Shown: in pieces, positions 21,201-31,292 of the stretch | Position numbering within the stretch: the stretch's first letter is position 1 | Layout of the letters: each line of letters opens with the position of its first letter | Position numbers and translations under genes: made by a program | DNA from: Hysterangium stoloniferum | Taxonomy: Eukaryota > Basidiomycota > Agaricomycetes > Hysterangiales > Hysterangiaceae | Assembly: GCA_015178975.1 (NCBI GenBank) | Contig: WHVD01000213.1 | Location: forward strand, 1 to 64,000 | Direction of reading: 5' to 3' | Length of the DNA: 64,000 nt | The notes under the pieces: generated by a model | Database searches by the model: none | The model's input: only the letters and a program-made list of their open reading frames with translations | Told to the model about the DNA's origin: nothing

Positions 21201-22346
21201 ATCAATGCATGCTTGGTACATGTGTCTCAACCCAGATGACATGGTTGGTTCACTAGAAGCTATAACAAATATAATATCTCAGTCAATGAGGTCTGAGACA
21301 TTGAGAAGATTGAGTATGTTGTAAAAGGAAACAATGAGGAGACAAAAGCTTAAGTGGTGGTAATGCATTGTGGAACAAAGGAAGGAACAAAAGACCATTT
21401 GAACAATGGGTACAAATCTCAATTGAGGGTTGTCTCATCTCTTCTTGGTCGCTCTGGCTCCACCACACCCCTTCAAGCACGCTTAAGTCTTGATTTGTAA
21501 CAAAAGCACAATTAGTGGGACCGAGTTCTTGATTTATATTCTACTTGTTGATCCATACAGAACGTCATCAAGAAATTATACTATTAATAAATATTGATGT
21601 TGACAATCGGTCGAACAGATATTCATGTGCCCACAGAGGGACTGTCCTCGGGGGAATTCCGAAATATATGCCAAAGAAGACAAACAACCCTGATGACGAT
21701 GCAGCTTAACCAATGTTCATGGAATTAAAGAGTTTGGATGTTATTTTCAAAAAGTTATATGATGGAAAACACTATAGGTACGGATTTCTTTCTGTGTGAG
21801 TCGTGTTGTGAACCTAACAGTCCTCAGTGACCATTGGTCATTTCAGAAAGCAGGGTCACAACAACTGAATGGTGATGTGATAACCGATGATCCATGAGTT
21901 AGAACACTCATCAGCTTCGGGGAAATACACTTGAGGTTATCTAAAAAAAATGCTGAGCCCCATAGGGAAGGGTCGACTGTGCATCGGGAGACGAGGCCTA
22001 TTCTTTCCATAAACGATATCTCCATAGAAATAATGACCACAGAACGTTCATATACATGCAATTCAAGTATGGACCCATTCTAAAGATAAGAGCCTTCAGC
22101 GTCTAGATTGGATCCATCTGCCATGTGTCTAGGCACTGTCAGTGCCGGCTCAAAGTCGTTCCTTTCCATCGATGGCTATAGTGAGACTGGCTATATGTTT
22201 TAAATTATGTTTCTAGCTATTTTTTAAAAAGGGAGAAATAGTTTTGGTGCATCAAGGAACTTCAAACAGTCCTCCATCAACCAGCTGGCATCCTTCCTGC
22301 AAAACATGGGCGACACATAACCCAAAAGCATCCCTAACTTCACATT

Positions 22347-23871
22347 TGTAATTTCGTCGTCAAATGGGATCACTGGGTCCGGGTCACACGGTTGATAAGA
22401 CCACGGTGTATTGCTCGATGAACTAGCGGGCAGTATACATGGCAGGCAGCGTACAGTAAGTCTAAAGAGATGGAAAACTACCTAGACTATATATATATGT
22501 GCTACGAACAACAAGGACAGAACAATAAGGATGGAACAATAAGAATGGAACAAAAGGAAAATGCATAAGACTGGGGCACCAGGCTTACACCCCTCCCCAC
22601 ACAAAAACAACCCTACTACTCCAATTAACTAGAACCAAAAAAATTCATGCACGCAAGGCTGGATTGTCACACTCATGACCCTCCCCACACAAAAGACCCA
22701 CTACCCCAAATTCAATCCTGTTGGACCTCCTCTGTCAATGTGGAGCCTCAGGTGGTGGAGTCTGTGAACCTGGTCCAGAAAAACATGCGATGATGATGGA
22801 AATTGATACAGCACTAAAACAACAAAAAAAAAAAGGGGGGATCCAAAATAACAGCTTCTAATTGTCAAATCTTCACATAAAACATTTCTCCAAAATGCAG
22901 GTGAGTATTTGGAAAATGAGGGATCCAATGGTCCAAGAACCAACAGTTGCGGCATCAATCCTGGTACACAAAAGGGAACTGGTAGTGGCACTAACCACAA
23001 GGGAAACAATTGCCACTTGACAGCAAAGGGTCCAATGTGCAACAATTGTGGGAGCAGGCTACATAGGAGTCAAGTGTGTTGGTGTACGGGATGGGCACTT
23101 GAACAGTGGGATGGCAGCAATCATCATGGTAATGGTGACACAGTGATGCACAATGCTGAGAGCCTTCCAGCACCTCCAATTTTCATTCTGGGTTGGCGGT
23201 GCTTGCGTGTGAGCGTACTCAGGGGGGGCACTCAACGACGGTGTGGGGCATGCGTACGTGTGCAGTATGCAAGGGTGCGTGGTGGCATGGATGTGTGTGC
23301 GTGCACACGTATGTGTGGGGGAGCACATGCGAGGGTGCATGGCAGTGCATGTGTACACGGGGAGCACGTGCAAGGGTGCGCAGTGGCATGGTATATGCGA
23401 GGTTGCAGCGCATGGAATGGACAAGGGAGTGTGGAGCTCTAGGGAATGTGAACGAGTGGTCTGATGAGTGAATAGTGGTGATGCAGATTGGGTTCGACCA
23501 GGAAGGTAAGAAGTTGGTTTCTTTTGGAAGGAATGAATGAGATCCATTGGAACGAAAGAGCCAAGGGTCTGGAGGGCCAAACACAATGAAGTGCTGGATG
23601 AGAAATAACAAATGGCCGGTATCAAAAAAAAAGTGTAATCCCATCGTCAAATGGGATCACTGGAGGTCACATGGGTTGATAGGACCACGGTGTATTGCTT
23701 GATGAACTAGCGGGCAGTATACATGGCAGGCAGTGTACAGTAAGTCTAAAGAGATGGAAAACTACCTAGACTATATATATGTGCTACGAACAAAAAGGAC
23801 AGAACAATAAGGACAGAACAATAAGAATGGAACAAAAGGAAAATGTGTAAGGCTGGGGCACCAGGCTTACA
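22347..23871 (+). mobile_element. Non-autonomous LTR retroelement (1525 bp) with 5-bp target duplication
   Basis: LTRs at 22347-22589 (243 bp) and 23634-23871 (238 bp) both start TGTAAT and end GGCTTACA, and differ by a limited number of changes. Target duplication ACATT is at 22342-22346 and 23872-23876. The paralogous sequence near 16640-16655 (CTTCACATTCCCATAT on the complementary strand) is the empty site. A purine tract AAAAAAAAAG directly precedes the right LTR, which sets plus orientation. The interior is about 1 kb with one zinc knuckle and a GT-rich low-complexity stretch (23220-23440). There is no pol. Confidence 0.88.
22880..23180 (+). pseudogene. Gag zinc-knuckle remnant inside the small LTR element
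   Basis: The frame beginning around 22880 encodes CNNCGSRLHRSQVC, an exact CX2CX4HX4C retroviral-type zinc knuckle. A CW and acidic/Gly context follows, as in copia-type Gag proteins. Upstream residues are Gly/Asn/Thr-rich and resemble a linker. The gag core is not recognisable and downstream sequence turns into GT-rich repeats, so the protein is incomplete. It shows that the element derives from a gag-bearing LTR retrotransposon. Confidence 0.6.
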
Positions 23872-24104
23872 ACATTCTCATATCATTTCCACCCCCCAAC
23901 TTTTCCTTTCTCCTTCTTCCCGAAGCTCTGGCCAAAAAATTCTTCACAGCTCGGGTGGTTCTTTATATGCCACTTTCTTAGTTTTGACCTATTGTACCAT
24001 ACTCTCATAGGGCTTTCTGTGACACACTCGGGATTCGGGCAGAGCCCTAAATGCAGAAGGGCAGTCTCTAGTCTCCATTTGGTGTCATTTTTATGATCTT
24101 TCAA

Positions 24105-25532
24105 CAGGTTGCGAATGCTGCCCTGCCCTCCTCACCTCCCCCCATCTCCTCTCAATCCCTATTGTCTTCTTCACCTACATGGAGAAGAGGTGCAGCCTCA
24201 GGGATTTTGCTGCCTTGCCATTGGGAAATTCCTTACAGTGAGAATGGTGAGGAATACCACTGCTCACTCAGTGAAAGCATGGTGGACAATGGCAAAGTAC
24301 TCCAGCATTGGGCGTGGCATGTTGCTAACAACATGTTCACAATCCGTTGAATGATCATTAAAATGACAGATGTGAACATTGTGAACACCCAATGCAAACT
24401 AGAGACTACTCTTCCCCATATAGGGCTCTGCCTGAATCCCGAGTGCAACACAGAAAGCCCTATGACAGTCTGGGACAATAGGTCAAACCTAAGACAGCAG
24501 CATATAAGGAACCACCCAAGCTGCCAGTATTTTTTTGACCAGAGCATCAGGAAGATGGAGCAAGGAAAAGCCAGAAGGCGGGAAATATAAGGGAATGGGG
24601 AGATGGGGATGCTTTTGGGTTATGTGTTGCCACGACTGAAGGCTTCACAAGATTTGAAGGAAGGATGCCAGCTGGTTGACAGAGGACTGTTTGAAGGTCC
24701 TTGATGCACCAAAACTATTTCTTCCTTTTTAAACAATAGCTAGAAACATAATTTAAAATGTATAGCTGGTCTCACTGTGGTAATCAATGGAAAAGAACGA
24801 CTGCGAGCTGGCACTGACAGTGCCTACATGCATGGCAGATGCGGTACACTCTGATCTAGGCACCGAAGGCTCTTCTTGTCTTTAGAATGGGTCCATACTT
24901 AGATCGCATGTTCTGTGGTCATTATTTCTATGGAGATATCGTTAATGGAAAGATTAGGCCTCGGCACAGCCGACCCTTCCCCATTGGGGGCTCAGCTTTC
25001 TTTCCATATGACTTCAAGTGCATTTCCCTGAAGCTGATCTGATGGATCATTGGTTATCACATCACTATTCAGTTGTTGTGACCCTTATTTCTGAAATGAC
25101 CAATGGTCACTGAGGGGTATTAAGTTTGTGACATGACGTGCACAGAAAGAAATCCATATTTATAATGTTTTCCTTCATATAACCTTTTGAAAATAATATC
25201 CAAACTCTCTAATTCCATGAAAATCAGTTAAGCTGCATCATCATCACAGTTGTTTGTCTTTTTTGGCATATAATTCAGAATTCCCCCAAGGATGGTCCCT
25301 CCAATTCAGGCACATGAATACCGAAACTCCTCACTGCCAAAATTTGACAGATTATCAAAGTCGATATTGATTAATAATATAGTTTCTTGATGACATTCAG
25401 TTCTCTCTATGTGACACTGATCACTATATAGTTCTCAGGAGGTACAAATCCCTTTGTATTTCCATTATTAATGACATAGAGAACCCACTTCTCAGTCATT
25501 TTATTTCATTCACTGTTGCACTTACAGGACCC
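24105..25532 (+). pseudogene. Gene-family copy C: C-terminal coding half plus 3' flank
   Basis: Starts within the Pro/Ser-rich segment (PSSPPPISSQSLLSSSPTWRR), continues through LPCHWEIPYSENGEEYHC and HWAWHVANNMFTIR, and meets a stop where the intact gene has an Arg codon (CGA to TGA, 24348-24350). It then continues in frame with MTDVNIVNTQ, CLNPEC, HIRNHPSC and a stop near 24590. The 3' flank follows to 25532. Compared with the 14-16.7 kb copy it has many C-to-T and G-to-A changes. Upstream exons are absent; the copy begins abruptly at the head-to-head junction with copy B. Confidence 0.8.
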
Positions 25533-25589
25533 GTACAATTGTAAGCCTTACACGTTTACCTTTGTTCATGATCACTCTTTGTTCACAAT

Positions 25590-26325
25590 TGTTACGACCA
25601 TGTCACAACCCTATCGGTCCCCGAGGTTATCACCACCTATCGATGATTCAAGTTACTGTTCAAGTCACCACATTGGAAACCATCGGCCTCCCGAAGCTGG
25701 CATATGCTTCCATGGTGATCAAACTCCATTTACGCCCACGTCAAAATATACTCGTACTATCTGGTTAAACTTTGATACGTCCCTTTTTATTATGATGATC
25801 CGTTTTATGCTATGTTTCACATATGTCTATATATACTTGTAACCCTCGAACTATTTCCTTTTACCGTAATTCCGCTCTCAGTTATCTCACGGCCTCCGAA
25901 CTAATCATAAACTTCCCGTTCCTAGTCAAGCTTATTGATAATACCATTTTCTGCCCTTCTCCTAGTTAGTATTTTCTAGATGCCTGATACTTGTATATGA
26001 ACCCACTGTAGTTGTAGTTACTAGGCAATCAGAATATTGACTCAGAACACCCTCTTACATCTATAGTAATCTTGTACTAAGAATTCCACTATCCGCCTTC
26101 ACATGCGCTTGCCCCCTTTCGGTCCCCGACCCCTTGGCCCGACACTCGAGTTATCCCTCGATTCCGATTGGTAGTTTTCACCAAGAGGTGTTCATTGCGA
26201 CTAGTCTTCGCCCACCCGACATTTAAGGACACCCAATGGATAACTGCGAGGGTGCAGCACATAAGCTGAAGCCAAGTCCTTCCGATCGGTCCCTGTCGGC
26301 CAACCGACTTTAGTCAGTTTTCAGC
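25590..26325 (+). repeat. Gypsy LTR family A, 3'-truncated copy
   Basis: Starts TGTTACGACC, with GGTCCCCGAGG, a TATATACTTGT box (about 25832), the TAAGCTGAAGCCAAGTCC box (about 26262) and GGTCCCTGTCGGCC near the end. Complete copies finish GTTCTTAACA. Here the sequence changes after TCAGTTTTCAGC at about 26322, next to the truncated FunK1 gene. Confidence 0.75.
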
Positions 26326-26409
26326 AAGGAGGGATGTGATGTTTTACAGCAGTGTACAAAGACGCAGGATTCATCAATGGTAAAATGTCCTTCACCATTC
26401 AGGTGATTG

Positions 26410-27483
26410 CAGTACTATCGACTCGTTTTGAATGAAATCGGGAGGTCTCTAAGTCATTTTAGGGATACAAAGGAGATGGTGACTGCAGTAAGAGACGCCA
26501 TTGTAGGTACGTATATCAGTTTCTTAACAGAATTGGCGTTGATTCCCTTTCAACAGCCCATGGGGATGCTTATGACAAGGCTGAGATTCTTCACCGAGAT
26601 ATCAGCTCAGGCAATATTCTCATCACTGCCACAGGTGGTGGATTGTTAATTGACTGGGATCTCTGCAAAATGCTTAAACATATACATCAAGGACAAGCGC
26701 ACACTGAAAGGACTGTGATTACCTCCCCTACTATCCGAACCCTATTGGTAATTCTTCTAAATTTTTGTTTGGCGTTTTGTGATTCCCTTCCTCTGTATCT
26801 GTCATGGACAGGGTACCTGGCAATTCATGGCTGCTCGTTTACTGTTGGTTCCCACACCCGGGCAGCAACCAGCGATCCCCGACCGTGCCGATGACTTGGA
26901 ATCCTTCTTCTACGTTCTCGTCTGGATTGCTTTGAGATATACTAAGCACGGCTTTTTCAAGAGTGCACTCACTGACATGCTCCATGCCGCTTTCGACCAT
27001 CATTATCTGGACCCTGCAAGAGTCGCGAAAGGAGGAGGTAGGAAGAAAGCCGAAGTGCAAACCTCTGACCCCGTTGCAGTTTCTCGTTTATTCAATATCC
27101 AGTTAAAGGAGATGATCGAAACATTGGCCATAACGTTTGCAGTACGATATGAAAAAGCGCCGAAAGCAAGAGACATTGTTCAATATAGGCAACTCTTCGA
27201 GAGGGAAGGGTCATCGGACGTCACATCTGTGGCCCTCGGTAAACCAGCAGATGATGACGCAATTTTTTCTGCTCTACTTGCGGGGAAGTACTTGAAGAGA
27301 CTAGATGCCTTGGAGCGCTCAGACTGGATGGAATCGGAATTGACGACGGCGTTACAGAACAGTGGTTGGAATCAGAATGGTAACCGCGTTCAGCGTGATC
27401 TATCAACTCCCCCTCCCACACAGCCTATGGTTCCGAAGACTGAGGGTGGCGCTGATCCGATCTCAGATGACCCATTTCGCTAG
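26410..27483 (+). pseudogene. FunK1-type fungal protein kinase, C-terminal part
   Basis: Three exon segments can be read: to about 26505, 26551-26751 and 26820-27483, with introns bounded by GTACGT...CAACAG and GTAATT...GGACAG. Motifs are YYRLVLNEIGR, TKEMV, EILHRDISSGNILI (the HRD catalytic loop), LLIDWDL (DFG equivalent), GTWQFMAARL and DDLESFFYVLVWIALRYT. These define the FunK1 family, expanded in Agaricomycetes and related to protein kinases. The stop is at 27481-27483 after a hydrophilic tail. The N-lobe (glycine loop, catalytic Lys) is missing because family A LTR sequence abuts near 26325. What remains is intact in frame, so the truncation may be recent. A remote upstream exon cannot be excluded. 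Confidence 0.85.
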
Positions 27484-28829
27484 CGAGGCAAGATACCTGC
27501 ATACCCTTATGAAACTCAATCGTAAAGCTCAGTATTTTGTGGAATACATTCCCTGCTCTAATATGACCGCGAGTATGTCAGTTTGAACAGTGTTGAAATA
27601 CACCCTGTAACTGAAAATCATCTCAATGTAGTGATAAACTCATTCGGGTTTTGAAGTCCTAGTACAGCTTGATACTAATTAATTATCTGTTCCCGCGAAG
27701 TACAAGATCCGTTGTCGTTGTCCCACAAGCCTCAACTCCGAGTTCCGCCTCTTTCCAGAAATTCCCTCCGCAAGACGAGTCTCCGCAACAATTTCCTCGC
27801 TACTAAGATCATGTCGCGATAATTTCAATATTAGTGATAGCAAACTGGACTGCATTTATGAGTTATCAATTCGTGAAGGCTGAAGACGAAAGGAAATATG
27901 TACCTTTAGAAGTAGGGTATCTGCCTCGCAAATGTTCAACCTCTCCAACGAATAGATGATAGTGTCTGGGTTATTCGAACGCAGGTGCACCTGGCTATAA
28001 CCGCCTAGTAGCTCCAGGCATTTACCAGCGACTTGTGTTGTGGCTGCCTCGCCTCGCCATCCCATCACTTGTGACTCCGAGTCCATCCACAAGGACGCCG
28101 ATAGTCTCCGGGCTGCCTGTTATGCCAAGCCCGATACAACGACCTGACAGGAGCGATGCAGCCAAAAAATGAAGCCGATCAAACGGAACATGCCCCGGCT
28201 CCAGATTCGAGCCAACTTTATCTCGCAAGTCGACGTTGAGTGCCTCACCATACCTCGCGGTTGGCCGCTTAATTAAAAAACCTAGTACACTGTGGGCAGG
28301 GAGGTTTTTATATATTGTACGTGACGTGCAATACGAAGAACAGCATCGAGCTTGTGCGGGTTGAAGAGGGATGTATATCATATTTTGAAATTGATAGTAG
28401 ATACCTGATATTAAGTCTCCTCTGGTTCAGGAATATCATATTCATTCCAAGAGAAGGGAATAAATGGATATGGACTCCATTTATTCTGATGATTACCTGC
28501 ATCAAATCTCCATTGTTGAAAGCTGGCATGCCCTGCTGCTTTTCAAGTCTCAAACATTTCATGTTCAAGTAATCCAATGACTTCTTTGTCAACATCTATG
28601 TCAGGGAATGGTGGTACCTGGCTATACTGTATATGCCATGAGTCCTTCAATATTAAAAATAGTATGAGTTGACTTATTGTAATACACAATCAACAAGGTG
28701 GTAATAGTCTTGTAATATAAGGATTTATGTCTCAATCAATGTGTCAGTTAGTGAATCACCTTCTGACATAGTAGGTAGGATGCTAGTTTAGGTGTACACT
28801 GGTTCTGGGATGCATTAACCTCCAAAAAC
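27484..28829. other. No recognisable gene; possible small minus-strand frame at 28022-28381
   Basis: CG-normal sequence to about 28310, then AT-rich. A 119-codon minus frame (28022-28381) and a 78-codon one (27856-28092) overlap, and neither shows a domain I know. The change in composition near 28320 suggests a junction with the KDZ region. Confidence 0.3.
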
Positions 28830-30437
28830 ATGGTCCACAATTAGCATCCTCCTATGAAAATGTGAAGAAATAGGTGAACTGCCCCTAAGAAAAGGGTGGT
28901 TTCATCACCAATTCCAACATTCAATAGGTCTTGAAATAGTTGTGCATGTTTGGGAAGATCCTCAAAAGGTCGGCCATCAGGGGATAATTTGATGAACTTG
29001 AAGGATGGCCCATTGATGGAGTAGAAGAGGTTACCCCCTGTGTTCAACGATGGGCCAACCTTGCTGATGAGAGGAAGAAGAAGCAATTAGGCCTCTTTGA
29101 CGAGACTGGCCTCTTCCTTTCAGTATGCCGACATGGAGTTGCACTAGTTATGTGTGATATGGTATGCAGTGGTGAGCTGTAAGTGTGGTTGTCATTCTTG
29201 TGAATGAGTCATTGATACTCCGGCATTCTATTACAGAGCCAAGTATGCTCTAGCAGTCACCAATGAGCTAATAGACACATTTGGTGACCATCTAATGATA
29301 GGATATGACATTGGGTGCAGATTTTCAAAGACAGCCAATAGCAGTCCACTGCTTGGACCCAAGATCCGTAAGCATAAGACTAGGTTCTGTGTTGGATCCT
29401 TTCATGGTCATGCACACTGTCGCCTTTGTAAAATTGACTGGCATCCATCATATATCCAAGGATCTGGCCTTGAAGACTTCGAAACTTGTGAGTTCTCACG
29501 TTCTAATGCACTTGCATCAAGTACGCGACATGCATCAATCTTCCATTGGCGTCAACTCATACATTGATGGTTCAAGACTTGGAATGACGAGAAGTTTGCA
29601 GAGTGCAGTGAGTAGTTTTGGCGGTATTCTATCATGATTGCTCATACATATAACAGGCAAGTTTATGTACTCGAATTATGTTCAAGCACTCAATAACATA
29701 TCTTCCATCTCCGACATGCTTCACGATACCATGCAGGCCCTCAAGATCCCTTCTGAAGAGACTTTTGAGGTTTGGCTCAAAGCCGAGAAGCAGTATCTTC
29801 TTAGCTTGAAGAAAGAGCTGCCAGAAAATACCATGCACATAGAGTATTTCACCTTGGTGGTCAAACTTTGAGATGCTGAGTAAGTTGTCCTTGCAACTCA
29901 TTTGTATTCACTGCTCACTGCCATTCACCAGTGCAGTGTATGAACGTGCTCAAATGGAATTCTTGTTCGATGACAGCGTAAGGAAAACGGACAAGGTTTT
30001 ATTTACGATGACTAAGCTACTGTAAAGTACGAAATAGCCGAGTGTAAAACACATCAAAGGCTTGCAATACAACATATTCTAACACGCCCACTTTGCAAGT
30101 CATTGAAGTGTGCAGTAAGACCATACACACGAAAAACAAGAAATAAACCAATTTTAACACAAAAAATATTGTGCCCACTCGATGGATGCAAAACCCATCC
30201 GAAAATTGACACGAAAATTGACATGAAAACCCGCTGCGCCCACTAGATGCAGAATCCGCTCGAAATTTTTGAGAAACCCACTGTGCCCACTAGACGCAAT
30301 ACCCGTCTGGTACATTTGGCGTTGAACCGAACCTCAGAGCATCCTCGCTCCTAGAACGCATTCCCCCAACCTCCCAGATTACAAACAAATGCCAGACCTT
30401 GGAGCTCTACCCGCAACTCCTAGTTCACGTGATAATT

Positions 30438-31235
30438 TCAAGTGCGTAAAATATAAGCACTCATCCCTGCACTATCAGTGGGGATCTCCTGGTTTTCGGT
30501 AGGTAATCCACTTGAAGATGAAACAACCGGCCTCGGCGTGGGACAAAAACGCGCAATGTGACCTTCGCCGTTGCATCTATAGCAATTCTTCGGCTGTCGC
30601 ATATTTGGTGAGTCAACTTTCATTTTCATGGCAATTTGACTCTCATTTTCTTTCCGCCCTTTTAGATGGCTTTCTTCTTCTACCAGCGCCGCGGAAATTT
30701 CTTTGACTGTAAGTGATCCCACACGCTGCATAAGAGCAGTTGCTACCGCACCAAATTCTGGAGCCAAACAATAGATGAGGACATCCGGCACATCCTCCTC
30801 ACGTAACTCGACTCCAATCGCTCGAAGCTGTGAAGCCAGAGTCAAAATGCCATGGACATATTCCATCACTGGATTTTTGACATCGTGCTGGTACATATAG
30901 AGCTGGCATTTCAACGAAATCCGATTGGCCCGATTATTTGCCTGATAGATTTTTGCAAGCGCTTGCCATGCCTCTGGCCCAGTGGTGCAATCCCGAATAT
31001 ACGATTGTTGGCTTGACGCGATTGTCAATCCAATTGCCGTGTAACCATCCTCCGAATGCTTTGCCCAATCCAAATACTCCTTGCTATTCTCATCCTTAGG
31101 TGCCTTTGTTCCACCATTAACAACACTCCATGATCCAGCACACCGCAAAACCATTGACAGTGAAAACTTCCATTCGTGGTAGTTATCACCCGAGAGTTTT
31201 GGGATACTCGCAAGTAAGGCATTGATATTAGACAT
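30438..31235 (-). CDS. Copia-type Gag protein (265 aa), intact
   Basis: A single uninterrupted frame. The N-terminus has the copia Gag hallmark (IPKLSGDNYHEWKFSLSMVL, residues 11-30). A helical body follows with AWQALAKIYQANNRANRI and L-rich segments, then EEDVPDVLIYCLAPEF. The C-terminus holds a zinc knuckle CYRCNGEGHIARFC (CX2CX4HX4C, about residues 216-229). Gag packages element RNA into cytoplasmic particles. 265 residues is a normal length for Gag alone, and the stop leaves no room for pol before the 3' LTR. The start ATG (31233-31235) is the first after the primer-binding site. An open frame in a non-autonomous element suggests recent mobility or retained function. Confidence 0.9.
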   Translation of the reverse strand: MSNINALLASIPKLSGDNYHEWKFSLSMVLRCAGSWSVVNGGTKAPKDENSKEYLDWAKHSEDGYTAIGLTIASSQQSYIRDCTTGPEAWQALAKIYQANNRANRISLKCQLYMYQHDVKNPVMEYVHGILTLASQLRAIGVELREEDVPDVLIYCLAPEFGAVATALMQRVGSLTVKEISAALVEEESHLKGRKENESQIAMKMKVDSPNMRQPKNCYRCNGEGHIARFCPTPRPVVSSSSGLPTENQEIPTDSAGMSAYILRT

Positions 31236-31280
31236 AAGATGATGAGATAGTATTAGTGTGACTTTTAAAGCAACGGGGCG

Positions 31281-31292
31281 GGGCCCATAACC
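31281..31292 (-). promoter_or_regulatory. Primer-binding site for an initiator tRNA-Met half
   Basis: GGTTATGGGCCC (minus strand) abuts the 5' LTR. It is complementary to the anticodon-loop segment GGGCCCATAACC of eukaryotic initiator tRNA-Met, the internal priming site used by Drosophila copia. This supports a copia affiliation and the minus orientation. Confidence 0.75.

Larger units (their letters stand above)
16813..21691. repeat. Left arm of a 4.88-kb near-perfect inverted repeat
   Basis: Every position x corresponds to 78721-x in the right arm (57030-61908) without indels. Compared stretches around 17.4, 17.9-18.2, 18.8-19.8, 20.5 and 21.3-21.5 kb are identical. The outer end is TCGATGGAAAGG at 16813 and the inner end is at 21690-21691. 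Only four transitions were noticed, all within the innermost 110 bases. The arm holds a family 3' flank, an LTR, a Tc1/mariner fragment and decayed family pieces. Confidence 0.92.
21560..24104 (-). pseudogene. Gene-family copy B: C-terminal coding end plus 3' flank, interrupted by an LTR element
   Basis: Read downwards from 24104, it begins at the equivalent of residues around RKIIKMT of the intact protein. A short in-frame deletion follows, then WRLETALLHLGLCPNPEC, SPMRVWYNRSK and HIKNHPSCEEFFGQSFGKKE. The coding end is cut at about 23877 by the retroelement 22347-23871 and resumes at 22346. The non-coding 3' flank then runs down to about 21560. Copy B is head-to-head with copy C at 24105 with no spacer. 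The upstream coding part is missing, so it is dead. Confidence 0.8.

Noticed and set aside
23193-23650. Cys/His/Thr-rich proteins on both strands in the small LTR element
   Set aside because: They derive from a GT/CA-rich low-complexity tract; frames are open in several phases and carry no motif.
28022-28381. Host gene on the minus strand at 28 kb
   Set aside because: There is no recognisable domain, overlapping frames compete, and there is no clear splice structure; it is mentioned only as unassigned sequence.
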